This document shows positions 22,512 to 34,410 of a DNA stretch of 60,000 nt, piece by piece (position 1 is the stretch's first letter; each line of letters opens with the position of its first letter). Origin of the DNA: Cryptomeria japonica (Eukaryota > Streptophyta > Pinopsida > Cupressales > Cupressaceae); assembly GCF_030272615.1 (NCBI RefSeq), contig NC_081414.1, positions 781,674,119 through 781,734,118 of the forward strand. Reading direction: 5' to 3'. The notes beneath the pieces were generated by a model that ran no database searches, was not told the origin of the DNA, and saw nothing but the letters and a program-made list of their open reading frames with translations. Both the position numbers and the translations under genes were made by a program.

Positions 22512-25500
22512 TGTAACGCCCCGCCAGGAAACCCCAAAGGGATAAAGCTAAAACACACGAATGGAGTGCAACAATCTTTTTTTTAAAATAAGACACAATA
22601 TAAAGATACAATAAGATATCAAAGTACAGATTACATAGCGGAAGACATCAACTATCACCTAAAGAGTTTCCCAACGTGATTACTTAATTCCACATTTAAC
22701 TTAACTTACGCTAATGAATCCAATAAGCCGATTGTCTTAATAACGAGAAAATTTTTAAACAAGGATAATTTCTTTCAGCAAGACAAAATATAGATCACAA
22801 GATAAAGTTCATCCATTAAGGTTTATTCATACCCTTTGTCCATACTTTTCATTAAAATTTTAGCCATGCATCCAATTTAATAACACACTTGAATTTCATC
22901 ATAAACTAATGAGTTCTTTCCATGCATACTTAATTTCCTTAACAATTATAGAATACATTCTGCAAATCAACTACACTCTTTCATGAACCACATTACTGCA
23001 TAAAGAGACGACTGAAAACATGCATTACAATTAATTTCATCTAATCCACTTACACATTCTATCAAAATGTCATCCATACATGCTAACACTAAAACATGAA
23101 ACATAAGAACAAAAGCAACACATAACACCAAAATGATCTCGGAGTTCACCCCTAGAGGGCTACATCTTCGGGTTTGCACAACTGCAAGACCCCTCTGATA
23201 ATTAAATAATTTAAGGGTATATAAGTTTCATATCATTTATATTCTTGCCATCAAGGTGAATCATACCAACAAACAACTGACCACATTTGTCAGTAATTAC
23301 ATAAATGATCCCTACAAAAAAATGGATCCAACTGAACATATCAAAAGCTAATACAAGGTCCATTGCCTGACAATACTCTAACTAGAGACCTGGCCCACTA
23401 TGGCCAACCACAAATCACCACTTGACACCCACATAAAGGACAAGACCAGTTAAAACACCATCACAAGGCAACAACCAAACTAGAAACCGAAGACATAAAC
23501 AGGTACCCTAAATCAACCAAACGACAAGGTCCAAACAAACATATCAAGGCCTTGCCATTACTTTAAACAAAAGGGAATATAGAAATTAAACTTGCATAGG
23601 CAATAACCAAAAAAGGACAATCTTCTTTCCTATTGGTTTAAACAATAAAAGTTGATCAATTTTTCTAAATGATCTAAGTTTCCAAAATACATTAACAAAA
23701 AAATCACCATAACGAGGAGGATACAATACCACAATTGCAATAGTGCATTTCTCTATGTCTCAATACAGAGGAAAAATATAAACTAACCATTTATTTTACT
23801 AAATGAAAATCTCATTAACTTACCAATTTTCCAAATGATACATTATTAAATTTCCAATAATTCCAATAGCATATCGAATAATATATTCCTGAATAAAATA
23901 TTATTTAAAAATTATGAATTTAATAAATATATTTCATTTCAACAATTTTCCAAATAAAATAATATTTTATCTTTTTCCCAAAAAGATACTTCCTCAATAA
24001 AATAGATACCAAAATTAAATATTAATTATTATATATTTATTTATCCCAAAAAATATAAACAATTAATAATTTCATAATACACAATATTAACGAATTAAGT
24101 ATTAATTAATATATATATAATCATGATTAACATATATTTAAAATATATATTAATTAATAATTAATGATTAACATATAATAATCAGATATATTATTTAATA
24201 TTTAATAAAATAAATAAATAAACTAAAACCCACTTTAAATTTAATATGTTATAATATATTATTATTATTATTATTATTTATTTATTTTAATTATTATTAT
24301 TTTTTAAAACATGTAAATAATCTTCAAATTCATTAAAACCCCTTTGACAGAATTTACATAGAAATAAAATTCCCAACTCAATAAAATTCATTCACAGAAT
24401 TTTATTCCAATTACTTTTTCTTTAAACTAGATAAACCAATAAATTTAATTCAAAATTAAATTTATTTCTAAATAAATCAACTAATTTCACAAAGATTTAT
24501 TTAAAGGACTATCAGAACAAATCAACAAGAGAGAATAATTTTTTTCATAATAATTTCGCTAATTTTCTCAAAATTAAATTACTCCCAATAACTAGAAAAT
24601 TAACATCAGGCAAGAATTTTAAATCAAAACCCTAATTAACCAGAAGAGGGTTTTGGATCTGATAAATAATTTACACACACACCATTCTGGGAAAAAATAG
24701 AACTATTTTCTTAAAAACCAACAAATCAAAGAAGCCACCCAACCTGGTATAGCTTTCTTGGAAGAAATCTGTAGAAGAGCCCTAATCTTTTCAATAAGCT
24801 TCCAATAAATTTCTTCATCTAAATTCCTGACTTGTTTCTTGTGTATCTAAAATAAGGACCTGTTCCCTATTTAAACTAAAATTCTAGGTTCAATAGCTTT
24901 TTCTCAAAAAACCTAAATTTAGAATAAAAGTAATTTTATTTTATTTTTTAATTTTATAAAAAAAGATAACCTAACATGCAATAATTAAAAATTATTATTC
25001 TTTCTTTTCTTTTCTCATGCAAATTAATTAATTTTCTAAATAAATAATTAAAAAAATACTTTAATTCCAATTAATTCTTTTATTCTTTTTTTTTAAATTT
25101 ATTCTTTTATTTATTTATTTAAAATTCTAGGAACAATAAATATAATTGATCTAATTGATTTTTCCACTAAAATTTAAATAAAAATATATTTTTAATATCA
25201 TGCAACTTGCAACTTAATTAAATTAAATAATTAATTAAGTTTATGGAATTATCTCATAGTTGAATTGTTTATGCATTGAGATTTTAAATTTAGTTAATTA
25301 AAAGAAATGCTTTTCTCCCTCATTTAATTTTTAATTAACAAAGCTAATAGTTGCATTTCACAATATTAATGAGGGTAAAATATTTTTAATTAAATTAAAT
25401 TTTTAAAATCAATCTTACACACTATATAAAATAAATATGAATAAAAATCACTTTTCTAATCAAAATTGATTTTCTTAAATAATTAAAATTAATCTTTCTA

Positions 25501-26162
25501 TTCCAAAAAGCAAAAGAGATTAAATTATTTCTATTTTGAATAAATTTAAATCTTTTCTTTTTAAAATGCATAAACTGAATAAATTCGTTATTTGAAATTA
25601 ACCATTACTAATGCTTAAATGAACACATTAAATCAAAATAAATACTTAGGGTTAAATACTCTATTTACCACATGCCAAGCATGCAAACTAGGTAAGCCAA
25701 CCAATTACCCGACCCACAAACCCAAATGAAAAGAAAACTAACGGAACACAAGGGACACTCATTTGAGTTTGACTAGGGTAAACTGAAGGTTTTATGACCA
25801 CCTAACCCAAATTGTAAGGATGAAAGAGGTATACTCAACCCTACGAATCTAGGTGAAGATGAACCTTACACCTAGGCGGTATTGTACCTGCAATCTCCTG
25901 CAACCAAGAGTCAGACAAGCATACATATATATATATATATATATTTAATGGAGATGTTAGCTCAAGATTAATAACAAGAATCAGGAGGAGAGTTTAAAAT
26001 TACATAAGAATCAATGCGAAAGCACATTAAGAGATACACACAATAATCATAATATTTGACTAAACATTACCTCATCGTAATTCAACCATTCAAGATTGCC
26101 ACATAAAAAGTCAACCAAGGTCAAACCGGTTTTACAAAGCTGACTAGGGTAGGGGTACTACA
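22512..26162 (-). repeat. 5' LTR of element D
   Basis: Begins TGTAACGCCCCGCCAGG and ends GGGGTACTACA in + coordinates, 3651 bp. Compared with the other LTR it has an extra 405 bp at 24010-24414 and lacks the 91-bp segment. An (ATT)n run lies at about 24258-24290. CAG/TAG and CTG/CTA-type differences between the two LTRs are visible near their left ends. Confidence 0.93.
24010..24414. other. 405-bp segment present only in D 5' LTR
   Basis: Very AT-rich, with TAC on both sides (24007-24009 and 24412-24414); the other LTR has a single TAC. This fits a deletion in the 3' LTR between 3-bp repeats better than a transposon insertion, since no terminal inverted repeats or longer duplication are seen. 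Confidence 0.65.
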
Positions 26163-26900
26163 CACTGTGCCAGTTAGCCTAAACTATCTCTCAGAAACCA
26201 TCGTTCATCATGTAGGGCAATGAGGAGAGAAATTTTTCTTGCTTCCTTGTTATCCTACAACTTGACCATACGACTATTGTATACCATGCGTGGTAATAGG
26301 AATAATCTTCTCTTCATCCTTTGTCCTTATCTTGCACTACACCCACATTTGCTAGACAACCCTCATGGGATAAAGGAATAGTGTCACACACTCTATCTAT
26401 TGTAATCATGCAGGCTTCCGCTATGATTTCTCAACACCACATGAGGTAAAGGGAGGGAGACCTAATCTCCCTCATCTCGCTATCCTGTACGCTCTCTTAA
26501 TGAGCTCTTAGTATCACGTGGGGTAATAAGGAGATACAATATCTCACTAGCCCATGCTACTCTTCTATGTGCTTCTCAAAGACCATGGGAAAACAAAGAA
26601 TTCAAAGTCTCTTTCCTTCTAGTTATCCTACAACCCTTTTAGCAATGACTTTGTCATGCTATAGGATAAAAATTTGTACTATCTTTTCCTGTTATCCCAT
26701 AGCACTTTGCACACTTCCCTTATATATAGGTAAAGCATAACTCGAGGGTTATCAACCGCTTTTCAATAAAACAAATGTTATTTGGTCACCTTAGGGGGTT
26801 GGTCAATAACACAAGGGTTATCAATCCTAAACTACTAATTTAGAAAGTAAAAGCCATCTATTCAAGATTTCAACCAGTAAGCTTGAGACACCCATTCTCA
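26163..26900 (-). repeat. Proximal part of E 3' LTR
   Basis: Reverse-oriented LTR sequence directly following D's CACTG duplication, ending at 26900 with ...CCCATTCTCA (LTR start TGAGAATGGG on the - strand). Its last 138 bp or so match 29549-29690. Beyond it, 26901-26915 read on the - strand as CAAGTGGGTGAATTT, the polypurine tract typical of copia elements. Confidence 0.75.
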
Positions 26901-26949
26901 AAATTCACCCACTTGACAAAGAACTTATTGGTATCTCCAGAATACTTAG

Positions 26950-27410
26950 AGACTAATGAAAAATATGGGCTACAAGGCCCATAGAGTTAGCACACCATTT
27001 GAACTTAGTTGTGCTCATAGATTTTGTCAATGCATCTGTGACATTCTTCAGAGTATCCACCTTTACCAGATTCACCTTTCCATCTTCCACCATGTCAGGA
27101 ACAAAGTAATACTACACATGTATATGTTTCGTCTTGGCATGGAAAGTGGGATTTTTTTCCAAAGAAATTGCACTCTGATTGTCGTAACAAATAGTGATAT
27201 ATTTTGTATTAAATGCAATATCACAACATAAACGCTTAAGCCAAACAACTTCTTGACATGCTTGAGTTGCAACATGTACTCTGCCTCTATAGTTGATAAA
27301 GCGACTATGGCTTGTCGCTTGTTCATCCAACTAATTGCACCACCATTAAACATTAATACATATCCACTGGTGGATCTTCTTCTCTCAATGCCCTTGCCCA
27401 ATTAGAATCC
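26950..27410 (-). pseudogene. Copia RNase H (E)
   Basis: On the - strand, blocks RRSTSGYVLMFNGGAISW, KRQAIVALSTIEAEYM and, in a shifted frame, CYDNQSAISLEKNPTFHA and KTKHIHV are the diagnostic RNase H and C-terminal blocks of Ty1/copia polyproteins. The end reads DMVEDGKVNLVKVDTLKNV, then DALTKSM-like, before the LTR. At least one frameshift near 27290. Confidence 0.85.
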
Positions 27411-27699
27411 ACATAATATCCCTAAATGCTAATAGCCCTCAGCAATCCAACCAAATTTCCATGATAACATAAAGCATACTGAGTAGTACATCTTAGATAT
27501 CTAAAACTCTCTTCACAACATCCCAATGTGTTCTTCCTATTTTTTCCATAAACCGTCTTGATACTCCCACTGATTTGGCAATGTATAGCCTTATACAGAC
27601 TATTATATAGATTAAACTGCCAACTACACTTGCATAGCGCACCTTGGCCATGTCCTCCATCTCAGATGAATATTTTGGACAATATCCAATAGAAAGTTT

Positions 27700-28580
27700 T
27701 GCTCCCTACAATATTGGAACAACTAACTACTTGGAATCTGTCATGTTAAATCTCTCAAGGAAAGTGCCGATGTACTTGCTCTGATTAAGCCAAATATTTC
27801 TATTCTCCCTATCCCTACTGATTTTCATCCCTAGAATATACTTAGCTGCACCGACATTTCAAAACATGTAGATAACTAAGATTGTAAATCAAAAATCATT
27901 CCCTTATCATTCCCAATGAATAACATGTTATCCACATACAAAGAAATGATAGGCAATCAACCATTCTCAGTTGTATAGTACACACAATGATAATTTTTTG
28001 ACCTTATGAATTCCAGAGACAACACAAAAGTGTCAAACTTCTGGTACCACATTCTAGGTGATTGTTTTAAACCATAAAGAGAATTTTTCAAATTGCAAAC
28101 CAAGGATTCTTTACCTTTTGCAACAAAGTGCTCAAGCTGGAACATATAAATATCTTTCTCCAAGTCACCATGAAGGAATGTTTTTTTCACATCAATTTGC
28201 TCGATTTCAATCATACGTTTATACAAGATACAAGAAGATATGATAGATGTCGACTTCTCTACAAGAGAAAAGATTTCTCCATAACCAATTCCATCAACTT
28301 GGGAATAACCCTTTGTAATCAATCTACATTTATACTTCTCCACACTACCATCCAAACTATTTTTCTTCTTAAATACTCATTTGCAGCCAACTATCTTTCT
28401 ACCTTCGGGCAAGGGCACTAGATCCCAAGTTTTGTTATTCTTCAGCGAAGCCATTTCTTCCTTTAGAGCCTCCAACAAAGAATCTGAATTAGACATTTGT
28501 ATTTCCTCTTTCATGGTGCTAGGTTCATCAGTGTTAGTAATCAAAGCATAAGAATATTTAGAATCTAACATTGAGAAACA
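27700..28580 (-). pseudogene. Copia reverse transcriptase (E)
   Basis: A 132-codon frame (28355-27957) reads YKCRLITKGYSQVDGIGY, IDVKKTFLHGDLEKDIYM and LVCNLKNSLYGLKQSPRMWY, classic copia RT blocks. The upstream piece 28571-28377 holds the ALKEEMASLKNNKTWDLVPL linker. The catalytic motif at 27938-27924 reads YVDNM: the second Asp of YVDD is Asn. Downstream blocks continue with stops. Confidence 0.88.
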
Positions 28581-28799
28581 ATATTTATCAAGTTGTCTTC
28601 TCTCTCATGTGGACCTCCTCAATTGCTGAGGTGGAAGTTATTTTTCTTCTTCTTGATTAGAATTGTCAAATTTTCTTAAGATCTCCTCAATTTCAAGTAC
28701 ACTTGGAGTTAGAAGTTCCTCCTTTTCTAGGGTAGAGGAATTTCATTTTCTGCTTCCCCTTTCTCTGTCTTTTTAGATTGCAGATCAACTGAGGTAGTC

Positions 28800-29530
28800 T
28801 TTAGCTCACAGAATATTATACTCCTAATGTATAAGACCTTCTCAATTATACAATTCCAAAGCTTATATCCTTTCACACCCAAGCCATATCCAATTAAGAT
28901 ACACTTATAGCTTTGTTATCCAACTTTGATCTATTTATATTAGGCATATACGTGTATGCCTTATAGCCAAAGACACAAACATGTCACATAGAGGGCTTCT
29001 TTCTAAACCACACTTCCATAGACATCTTGTCACCCAATGATGAAGTGGGAGATATATTTGGTAAATAACATGTTGTGGACATAGCCTTGACCCAAAACTT
29101 CTGCTCCAAACCAACACTACTTAACATGCTTCACTCCTTTCCCATTAACATTCTATTCAACCTTTCAACAACTCCATTTTGTTGTGGACTCTAAGGTGTA
29201 GTCTTATGCTTTTTAATCCCACGGTCTTTGCAAAATTGATCAAATTTTGTGAAACAAAACTCACCTCCATTATCAATCCTTAGACACTTAATTGTTCTAC
29301 CAGTCTGATTTTCAACCAAGGTTTGGAACTCCTTAATCCAATTGAACACTTATGATTTATTTTCCAAAAAATACAAAAATTCCCTTCTCGAATGATGGTC
29401 TATAAAAGAAACATAATACTTAGAATTCAATAACTAAGGAACATTAACCGGACTAAATACATTAGAGTTAATATAATCCAATAAAGTAGAAAATTTATGA
29501 GGAATCGAATTAAATGAAGCATGGTGTTGT
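28800..29530 (-). pseudogene. Copia integrase (E)
   Basis: On the - strand, with frameshifts, I read CIYGKQHHASF (zinc-finger end), VSFIDHHSRREFLYFLENKS, RIDNGGEFCFTKF, TTP-stop-SPQQNGVVERLNRMLM and a C-terminal VFGYKAYTYMPN-like block. These match Ty1/copia integrase core and C-terminus. The N-terminal zinc-finger part is cut by the junction with LTR at 29548. Confidence 0.85.
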
Positions 29531-29548
29531 TTTCCATAGATACAGTGT

Positions 29549-29690
29549 TCAAAAAATAACAAGAAGGTTATTCAGTTACCTTAGGGGGCTGGTCAATAAC
29601 ACAAAGGTTATCAACCCTGAATTGCTAATTCAGAAATCAAAAGCCATATATTCAAGATTCCAACTAGTAAGTTTGAGACATCCATTCTCA
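29549..29690 (-). repeat. Remnant of E 5' LTR
   Basis: Matches 26763-26900 with scattered differences, including CCTTAGGGGG-TGGTCAATAACACAA and GAGACA-CCATTCTCA. On the - strand it begins TGAGAATGGATG, the LTR start. Only the outer edge of the LTR is left. The outside 5 bp are ATAGC; no matching copy was found at the left LTR. Confidence 0.8.
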
Positions 29691-29695
29691 ATAGC

Positions 29696-30763
29696 CTCAA
29701 GGGCTTCTTGGGAGGCATGCCCTCTAAAAGGAAATAATATTTAATCTTTCACAAAATATCCAATGGAAGGCAAGGGGAGAGGATACTTACATTATCACCT
29801 TAGGGTTCTAATCTAAGCATGAAGCATGCCAAAAGTACAAGATACTTCAAGCAAAGTTAATTTCCCCTAATGAAAATCATGTGAACCTAATTAAACTATT
29901 AAAGGGACAAACACACATCTAAACTACCCCAGCAATAAAATGATTTGTAGTTTCAATGATTACCCAAACTTGCAAGCAAAATTGTTAGGTTAATTTTAGA
30001 AATCTGAAAATGAAATGTGAAAAAGGGGCCTTCAACAAAATGATAGAGATAGTTGCACCACTTCGTTAGGCCACAAGGGTTAGGACAAAAGAAAATCAAA
30101 TCTGAAATTCAACCCTAATTGAAAGACAAAAAGAAAATAGAAAAAATACAAATGTTGTTATACATGACATAGACATAGAAACACCCAAACTAAAACTTGT
30201 TAAAACCTGCAATGTGTAAAATCACATAGAACATATACATGGAAAAAAGGATCACATAGGTGACATAAAATATCACATACATAGAAATAAATAGAAAATA
30301 CATGACATAAAATAACAGATATGTGATTTTACAAAACATAGATGTGAAAATATGGATAAAAAATGTGGTAAAAAGTAGTTAGAATCTATTAGATTTGAAA
30401 TCATAGATGTGACAACAAAATACAAATATGCAATAAAAAGATACTTATACACGTAAAAAAAATGCACATGCACCGGCACCAAACTGATCGGTGCTTTGTA
30501 TCAAGCAATTTAAGATGACCGTCTCTCAAACTATCTCTCTCTAGGAGATTGGTGCATACCAAATGCCAATATACTGATTATTCGTTCCTCTAGGACAACA
30601 AAATCCCAATGCAAACGTGCCATTCTTGGAAATTAGGGTCTAATTTCCAATGAGTGAAGCCCCTGATCGAAGCATATCACCACCATCCAAAGTTATACCA
30701 CTTCAATTATGCACTACAATACTAATAATTATGGATAAGAGGAATAAACACTTCAACGCCATT
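29696..30763. other. No gene recognised
   Basis: AT-rich, stops in all frames. From about 30160 to 30450 the phrase ACATAG/ACATAA recurs many times, giving a weakly repetitive texture without a fixed period. No LTR ends or coding motifs found. Confidence 0.5.
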
Positions 30764-30768
30764 GAGGT

Positions 30769-31240
30769 TGATCCAAATTATGGATTCAGATGAAAACACT
30801 TGAGTGAGAACCTGCGGTATTGTAAATTTTGTTCACAAGAACCAGAAATCATAGAATTGAAGCAAGCCAAAAAGTAATCTATTCCATTCAAAAATCCAAC
30901 ATATAGAAGCTCATGAGATTCCAAGGGTCACAAAAACCCCTTGATAATCGAAGTCCAATAGTCACATTTGTTTATTACATAATTAAATCTAAAAACTATG
31001 AAAATTTCAAAAAAACTATATGAAATGTTATCCTAACTTTAACTAGGCATAACTTTCTGCTTGGGACTCGAAATTACGAGTCGTTTAACTCATTGGAAAG
31101 GTCTCCAAGAGTTGTAGGTGAAATATTGAAAGGACCTTTCGCCACTTTCAAGGGATAAAAATTCCCTGAAGGCCTTCAAAAATGCCATTTACTAATGTCT
31201 AGAAAAACTAAAAAAATATGAAAATATTTTCTTCTGATCA
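30769..31240 (-). repeat. 3' LTR of F
   Basis: + strand reads TGATCCAAATTATGG...CTTCTGATCA. Against the other LTR it has scattered substitutions and lacks about 20 bp near 31228 (TTTTTAACTATTTCTGA in the other copy). The purine tract CTTTCCAAGGGGGAAGTAA (- strand) adjoins at 31241-31259. Confidence 0.92.
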
Positions 31241-31259
31241 TTACTTCCCCCTTGGAAAG
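31241..31259 (-). other. Polypurine tract of F
   Basis: On the - strand, TTCCAAGGGGGAAGTAA lies directly upstream of the 3' LTR start TGATCAG. Confidence 0.85.
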
Positions 31260-31261
31260 AA

Positions 31262-32540
31262 ATGGGCCCCATTGCATCAACACTCTGAATGAGATGAGGA
31301 AAACATTCTTGAAGCTACTCTCTGGTAAACCAATTTTCTTATTGAGCAATCTGCCCTGCTCGAACCACTTTGTACAAGTAAATCTTCTGTTGTTTGAGTG
31401 TTTTCAACATGGTGTCCACAATCTAATTGTATTCAAATGGGGTAGCTGCATTTGGATTCAATTTTGTAGTGGAGATTATTTCTACCACATCTACAACATC
31501 TAATAGTGGATGAAAATATGGCTTCAAGAGTTTCACATTGAAGACTAGATGAAGACCCAGAAATGGAGGTAAATTAAGCTCAAAAGCATTATCACCAACT
31601 TGCTTGATGATGGTGTATGACCCATAACGCAGAGGATGCAGCTTCTTATTGGCACCCTGCAATCGTTCCTTCTAGATATGCAAACACACCTTGTCCTCAA
31701 CTTGAAAATTATGAGGAGTATGATGCTCATCATGTCTCTCCTTATAATTTTATTATTGTGTTCCAAAATTTCATGAACTTGTTTTTGTAGATGATGAATT
31801 CTATCAATGAACTAGGATGCCTTATCTTCCTCCTTATCAACATGTGAAACCAAATCAGGTTGAATAAGTGGTATGGTAACATCCATGGATGCAAGTGGCT
31901 GATAACCAAGACAAACCTCAAATGGGGTGTGGCCAGTTGAACTGTGAATTGCCTTGTTGTAGCTATGCTGAACATATGGAAGACTTTCATCCCATATGCG
32001 AGGATGTTTTGAGTGGTACATTCGTAGGATGTGTATGATCATCCAATTCACTACCTCTATTTGGCCATCTGTTTGAGGGTGGAAATAGTAGACTTTGTTG
32101 ATTTTGTGTCCATCTTTTCCCATAGTGTAGACCAGAACTTACTAAGAAACCAATTGTCCCTATCCAAGATAATGGTATTCGGCAAACCAAAAGGAACCCA
32201 AATGTACTCAAAGAATAGCTTTGGAGTATCCTCTACAAAAATTTTTTTTTGCATGCCACTATTACTGCCATTCTCAAGAACCTATCTACCACAACATACA
32301 CACAATGATGACCTCTTTTGGTGATAGGAAGACCAGACATAAAGTCCATAGAAACTGAGTGCCAAGGTTTTTCAAGAATAGGAAGTGGTGAGTATAGCCC
32401 AAGTTTACGATTGCTAGGCTTAGCAATAATACATGCAGTACAAGCTTGAATATATGAAATAACATCATTTCACAATTTTGGCCAATAGAAATACTTCTAA
32501 AGTATAGCAGTAGTCTTACCCATACCAAAGTGACCAGCAA
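31262..32540 (-). pseudogene. Gypsy integrase with possible chromodomain tail (F)
   Basis: On the - strand: GLPNTIILDRDNWFLSKFW (central Asp block), FHPQTDGQIEVVNW (catalytic Glu block), SYNKAIHSSTGHTPFEVCLG, and the C-terminal KLHPLRYGSYTIIKQVGDNA with NVKLLKPYFHPL. After a gap, about 31395-31280 reads IYLYKVVRAGQIAQ, a stop, then ENWFTREQLQECFPHLIQ, resembling the YLVKW...W...L of a chromodomain. Frames shift several times (pieces at 31423-31662, 31812-32123, 32057-32254). Confidence 0.82.
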
Positions 32541-33285
32541 CCTTACTATAGTGAGCTTTCCATATCAACTTTTTGCATTCTACATTGGGCACATTGATTT
32601 GGCCAAGGTGACAAAGCATTCCATCCTGCAAATAGAAGTCATTCACTTGATGTCCCTTTACTAATTGATTATAAACATCTGCAAATTCAACATCATCCTC
32701 ATACAAGCAAGCCCAGGCTTCCGTTTGATGTCCACATGAGTTCAAAACCATACTTATGGCTGCAATTGGAGGCTTGCTCAAATAGTCCACTACTTTGTTA
32801 GTACTTCCTTTCTTGTGGTGAATATTGAGGTGAAATTGTTGAAGATATGCTGACCATCCTTGATATCGATCATTCTACAACTTCCCTTGTGTTTGAAAAA
32901 ATTGAAGGGGTTTGTGATCTGTGTGGATGATAGTCTCCTTAGCCAAAATGTAATGTTTCCACTACTTACAGGCTTGAAAAATAGCATACAATTCCTTGTC
33001 ATAAGTAGCATATCAACGCACTGTATCAAAAAAAGTCTGCCTGTGATATGTAACTAGATGACCATGTTGCATGAGGACCGCCCCTAGAGCATATTCTGAT
33101 GCATTTGTTTGTATTTCAAATGACTATTGCAGGCTAGGAAGAGATAAAACTAGTGCAGAACATAACCTTCATTTTAGCCCCTTGAATGCTTCTTGTTGAG
33201 CACTTGTCCATTTAAAATTTTCTTGTGTCCCCCCTTCAATGACTGATTTAGAGGCCAAGACAGATGGGAAAATCTCAACACAAAT
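32497..33285 (-). pseudogene. Gypsy RNase H and integrase zinc-finger region (F)
   Basis: A 97-codon frame (32790-32497) contains YLQDGMLCHLGQINVPN and AHYSKVAGHFGMGKT, the linker and HHCC-type start of integrase in Ty3/gypsy elements. Before it, 33029-32790 and the adjoining stretch carry degraded RNase H in changing frames. Position between RT and integrase supports the call. Confidence 0.7.
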
Positions 33286-34410
33286 CTACAATAAAATTTT
33301 ACCAACCTGAGGAAACTTCGTAACTATGAGATTTCTAGGAGACGACCAATCCTTAATCACTTTTATCTTCTCTGGATCAACATGGACACCTTCACTATCA
33401 ATAAAATACCCTAAGTATCTGATACTCTGCATACCAAAGGAGCACTTTTCTTTGTTTACATAAAGCCCATGATCTTGTAAGGTTGAGAAATTTTTTTTCA
33501 CATGTTGCAAATGTTCCTCCCAAGTTTTGTTGAAGATGAGTATGTCATCAAGATATACCACCACGAAGGAATCAATGAATGGTCTAAGTATATCATTCAT
33601 CATTCTCATGAATGTCACTGGAGTATTTGTTAGATTGAAAGGCTTCCCTAGCCATTCAAACAATCCCACTTTAGATTTGAAAGTTGTCTTCAACACATCG
33701 GCTAATTCAATTGGTACTTGATGGTCCCCTGATTTCAAATCAATTTTGGTGAGGAATCGGGCCCCTCTAAGCTAGTCCAAGAGGTCATCTATCTGGGGAA
33801 GTGGATACCTATTTTTGACTAAAATTTTATTCAAGGCCCTATAGTCAATACAAAGTCTCCAGGTTCCATCCTTTTTCTTTGCTAGAACAATGGGGCTGCC
33901 ACAGGGTGATGCACTTGGATGAATATGTCCCTTCTCAATCAATTCTTGTATTTGCCTCTTAGTCTCATTACTCTCTAATAATGACCTATGGTAGACTGGC
34001 TCATTAGGTAATGGAGTTCTTGGTATCAAATCAATAGTATGTCTCACTTGGAAGTGTGAAAGTACCCCAGTTGGTAACTTAAACATATTTTCATATTTCA
34101 TCAAAATTTGATCCATTGATATTTTCTGCACTGTTGTGGTGTTTGTGATGGTATGGGAATTATAAACTGATTTCCTTTCTTCTTCAAAACGAATCATCAA
34201 TAAAAATAATTTTCTCATTTTGGCAACCAACCTCTTACATTGCTTGGCACTAATAAAAGAGGTAGTGTATGCAGGGTTTACCTCTGGTATTCGGTATTTC
34301 TGCTCACCTAATCTTATGGTCACACTATGAGGCCTGGACTCATAAACACCATGTCGCTGGTACATATATGGTTGTCCCAATAGAATATCATAAACATCTG
34401 AGGGAGCCAA
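33286..34410 (-). pseudogene. Gypsy protease end and reverse transcriptase (F)
   Basis: Two frames on the - strand. 34410-33772 has the protease end [20 protein letters not shown], then [40 protein letters not shown] and [18 protein letters not shown]. 33738-33286 continues with SGDHQVPIELADVLKTTFKS and VVVYLDDILIFNKTWEEHLQ, then IRYLGYFIDSEGVHVD. The catalytic YLDD is intact near 33557-33543. The break between them removes only a few residues around DLLDxLRGARFxTKIDLK. Confidence 0.92.

Larger units (their letters stand above)
15499..26162 (-). mobile_element. Element D: large non-autonomous LTR element with giant LTRs
   Basis: Two long direct repeats with TG...CA ends (15499-18843, 3345 bp, and 22512-26162, 3651 bp) flank a 3.7-kb interior. 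A perfect target duplication CACTG lies at 15494-15498 and 26163-26167. A reverse-complement PBS lies at 22493-22510 and a reverse-complement purine tract at 18844-18858, so the element runs on the - strand. The interior has no pol or gag motif, only tandem repeats and short chance ORFs. This architecture fits large retrotransposon derivatives (LARD-like), which depend on a partner for all proteins. D is inserted in the LTR of copia element E. The two LTRs show many substitutions and several indels, so it is old. Confidence 0.93.
26901..29548 (-). mobile_element. Element E interior: Ty1/copia pol, gag and protease deleted
   Basis: On the - strand, integrase (about 29530-28900), RT (28580-27700) and RNase H (27410-26950) follow in Ty1/copia order and end at a purine tract against the 3' LTR. 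The interior starts abruptly at the integrase zinc-finger region and is joined to a 142-bp piece of LTR at 29549-29690. The gag, the protease and the rest of the 5' LTR are therefore missing, evidently by a large deletion. Numerous stops and frameshifts. Confidence 0.82.

Noticed and set aside
24010-24414. MITE or small transposon insertion in D 5' LTR
   Set aside because: No terminal inverted repeats and only a 3-bp flanking repeat; a deletion in the other LTR is simpler.
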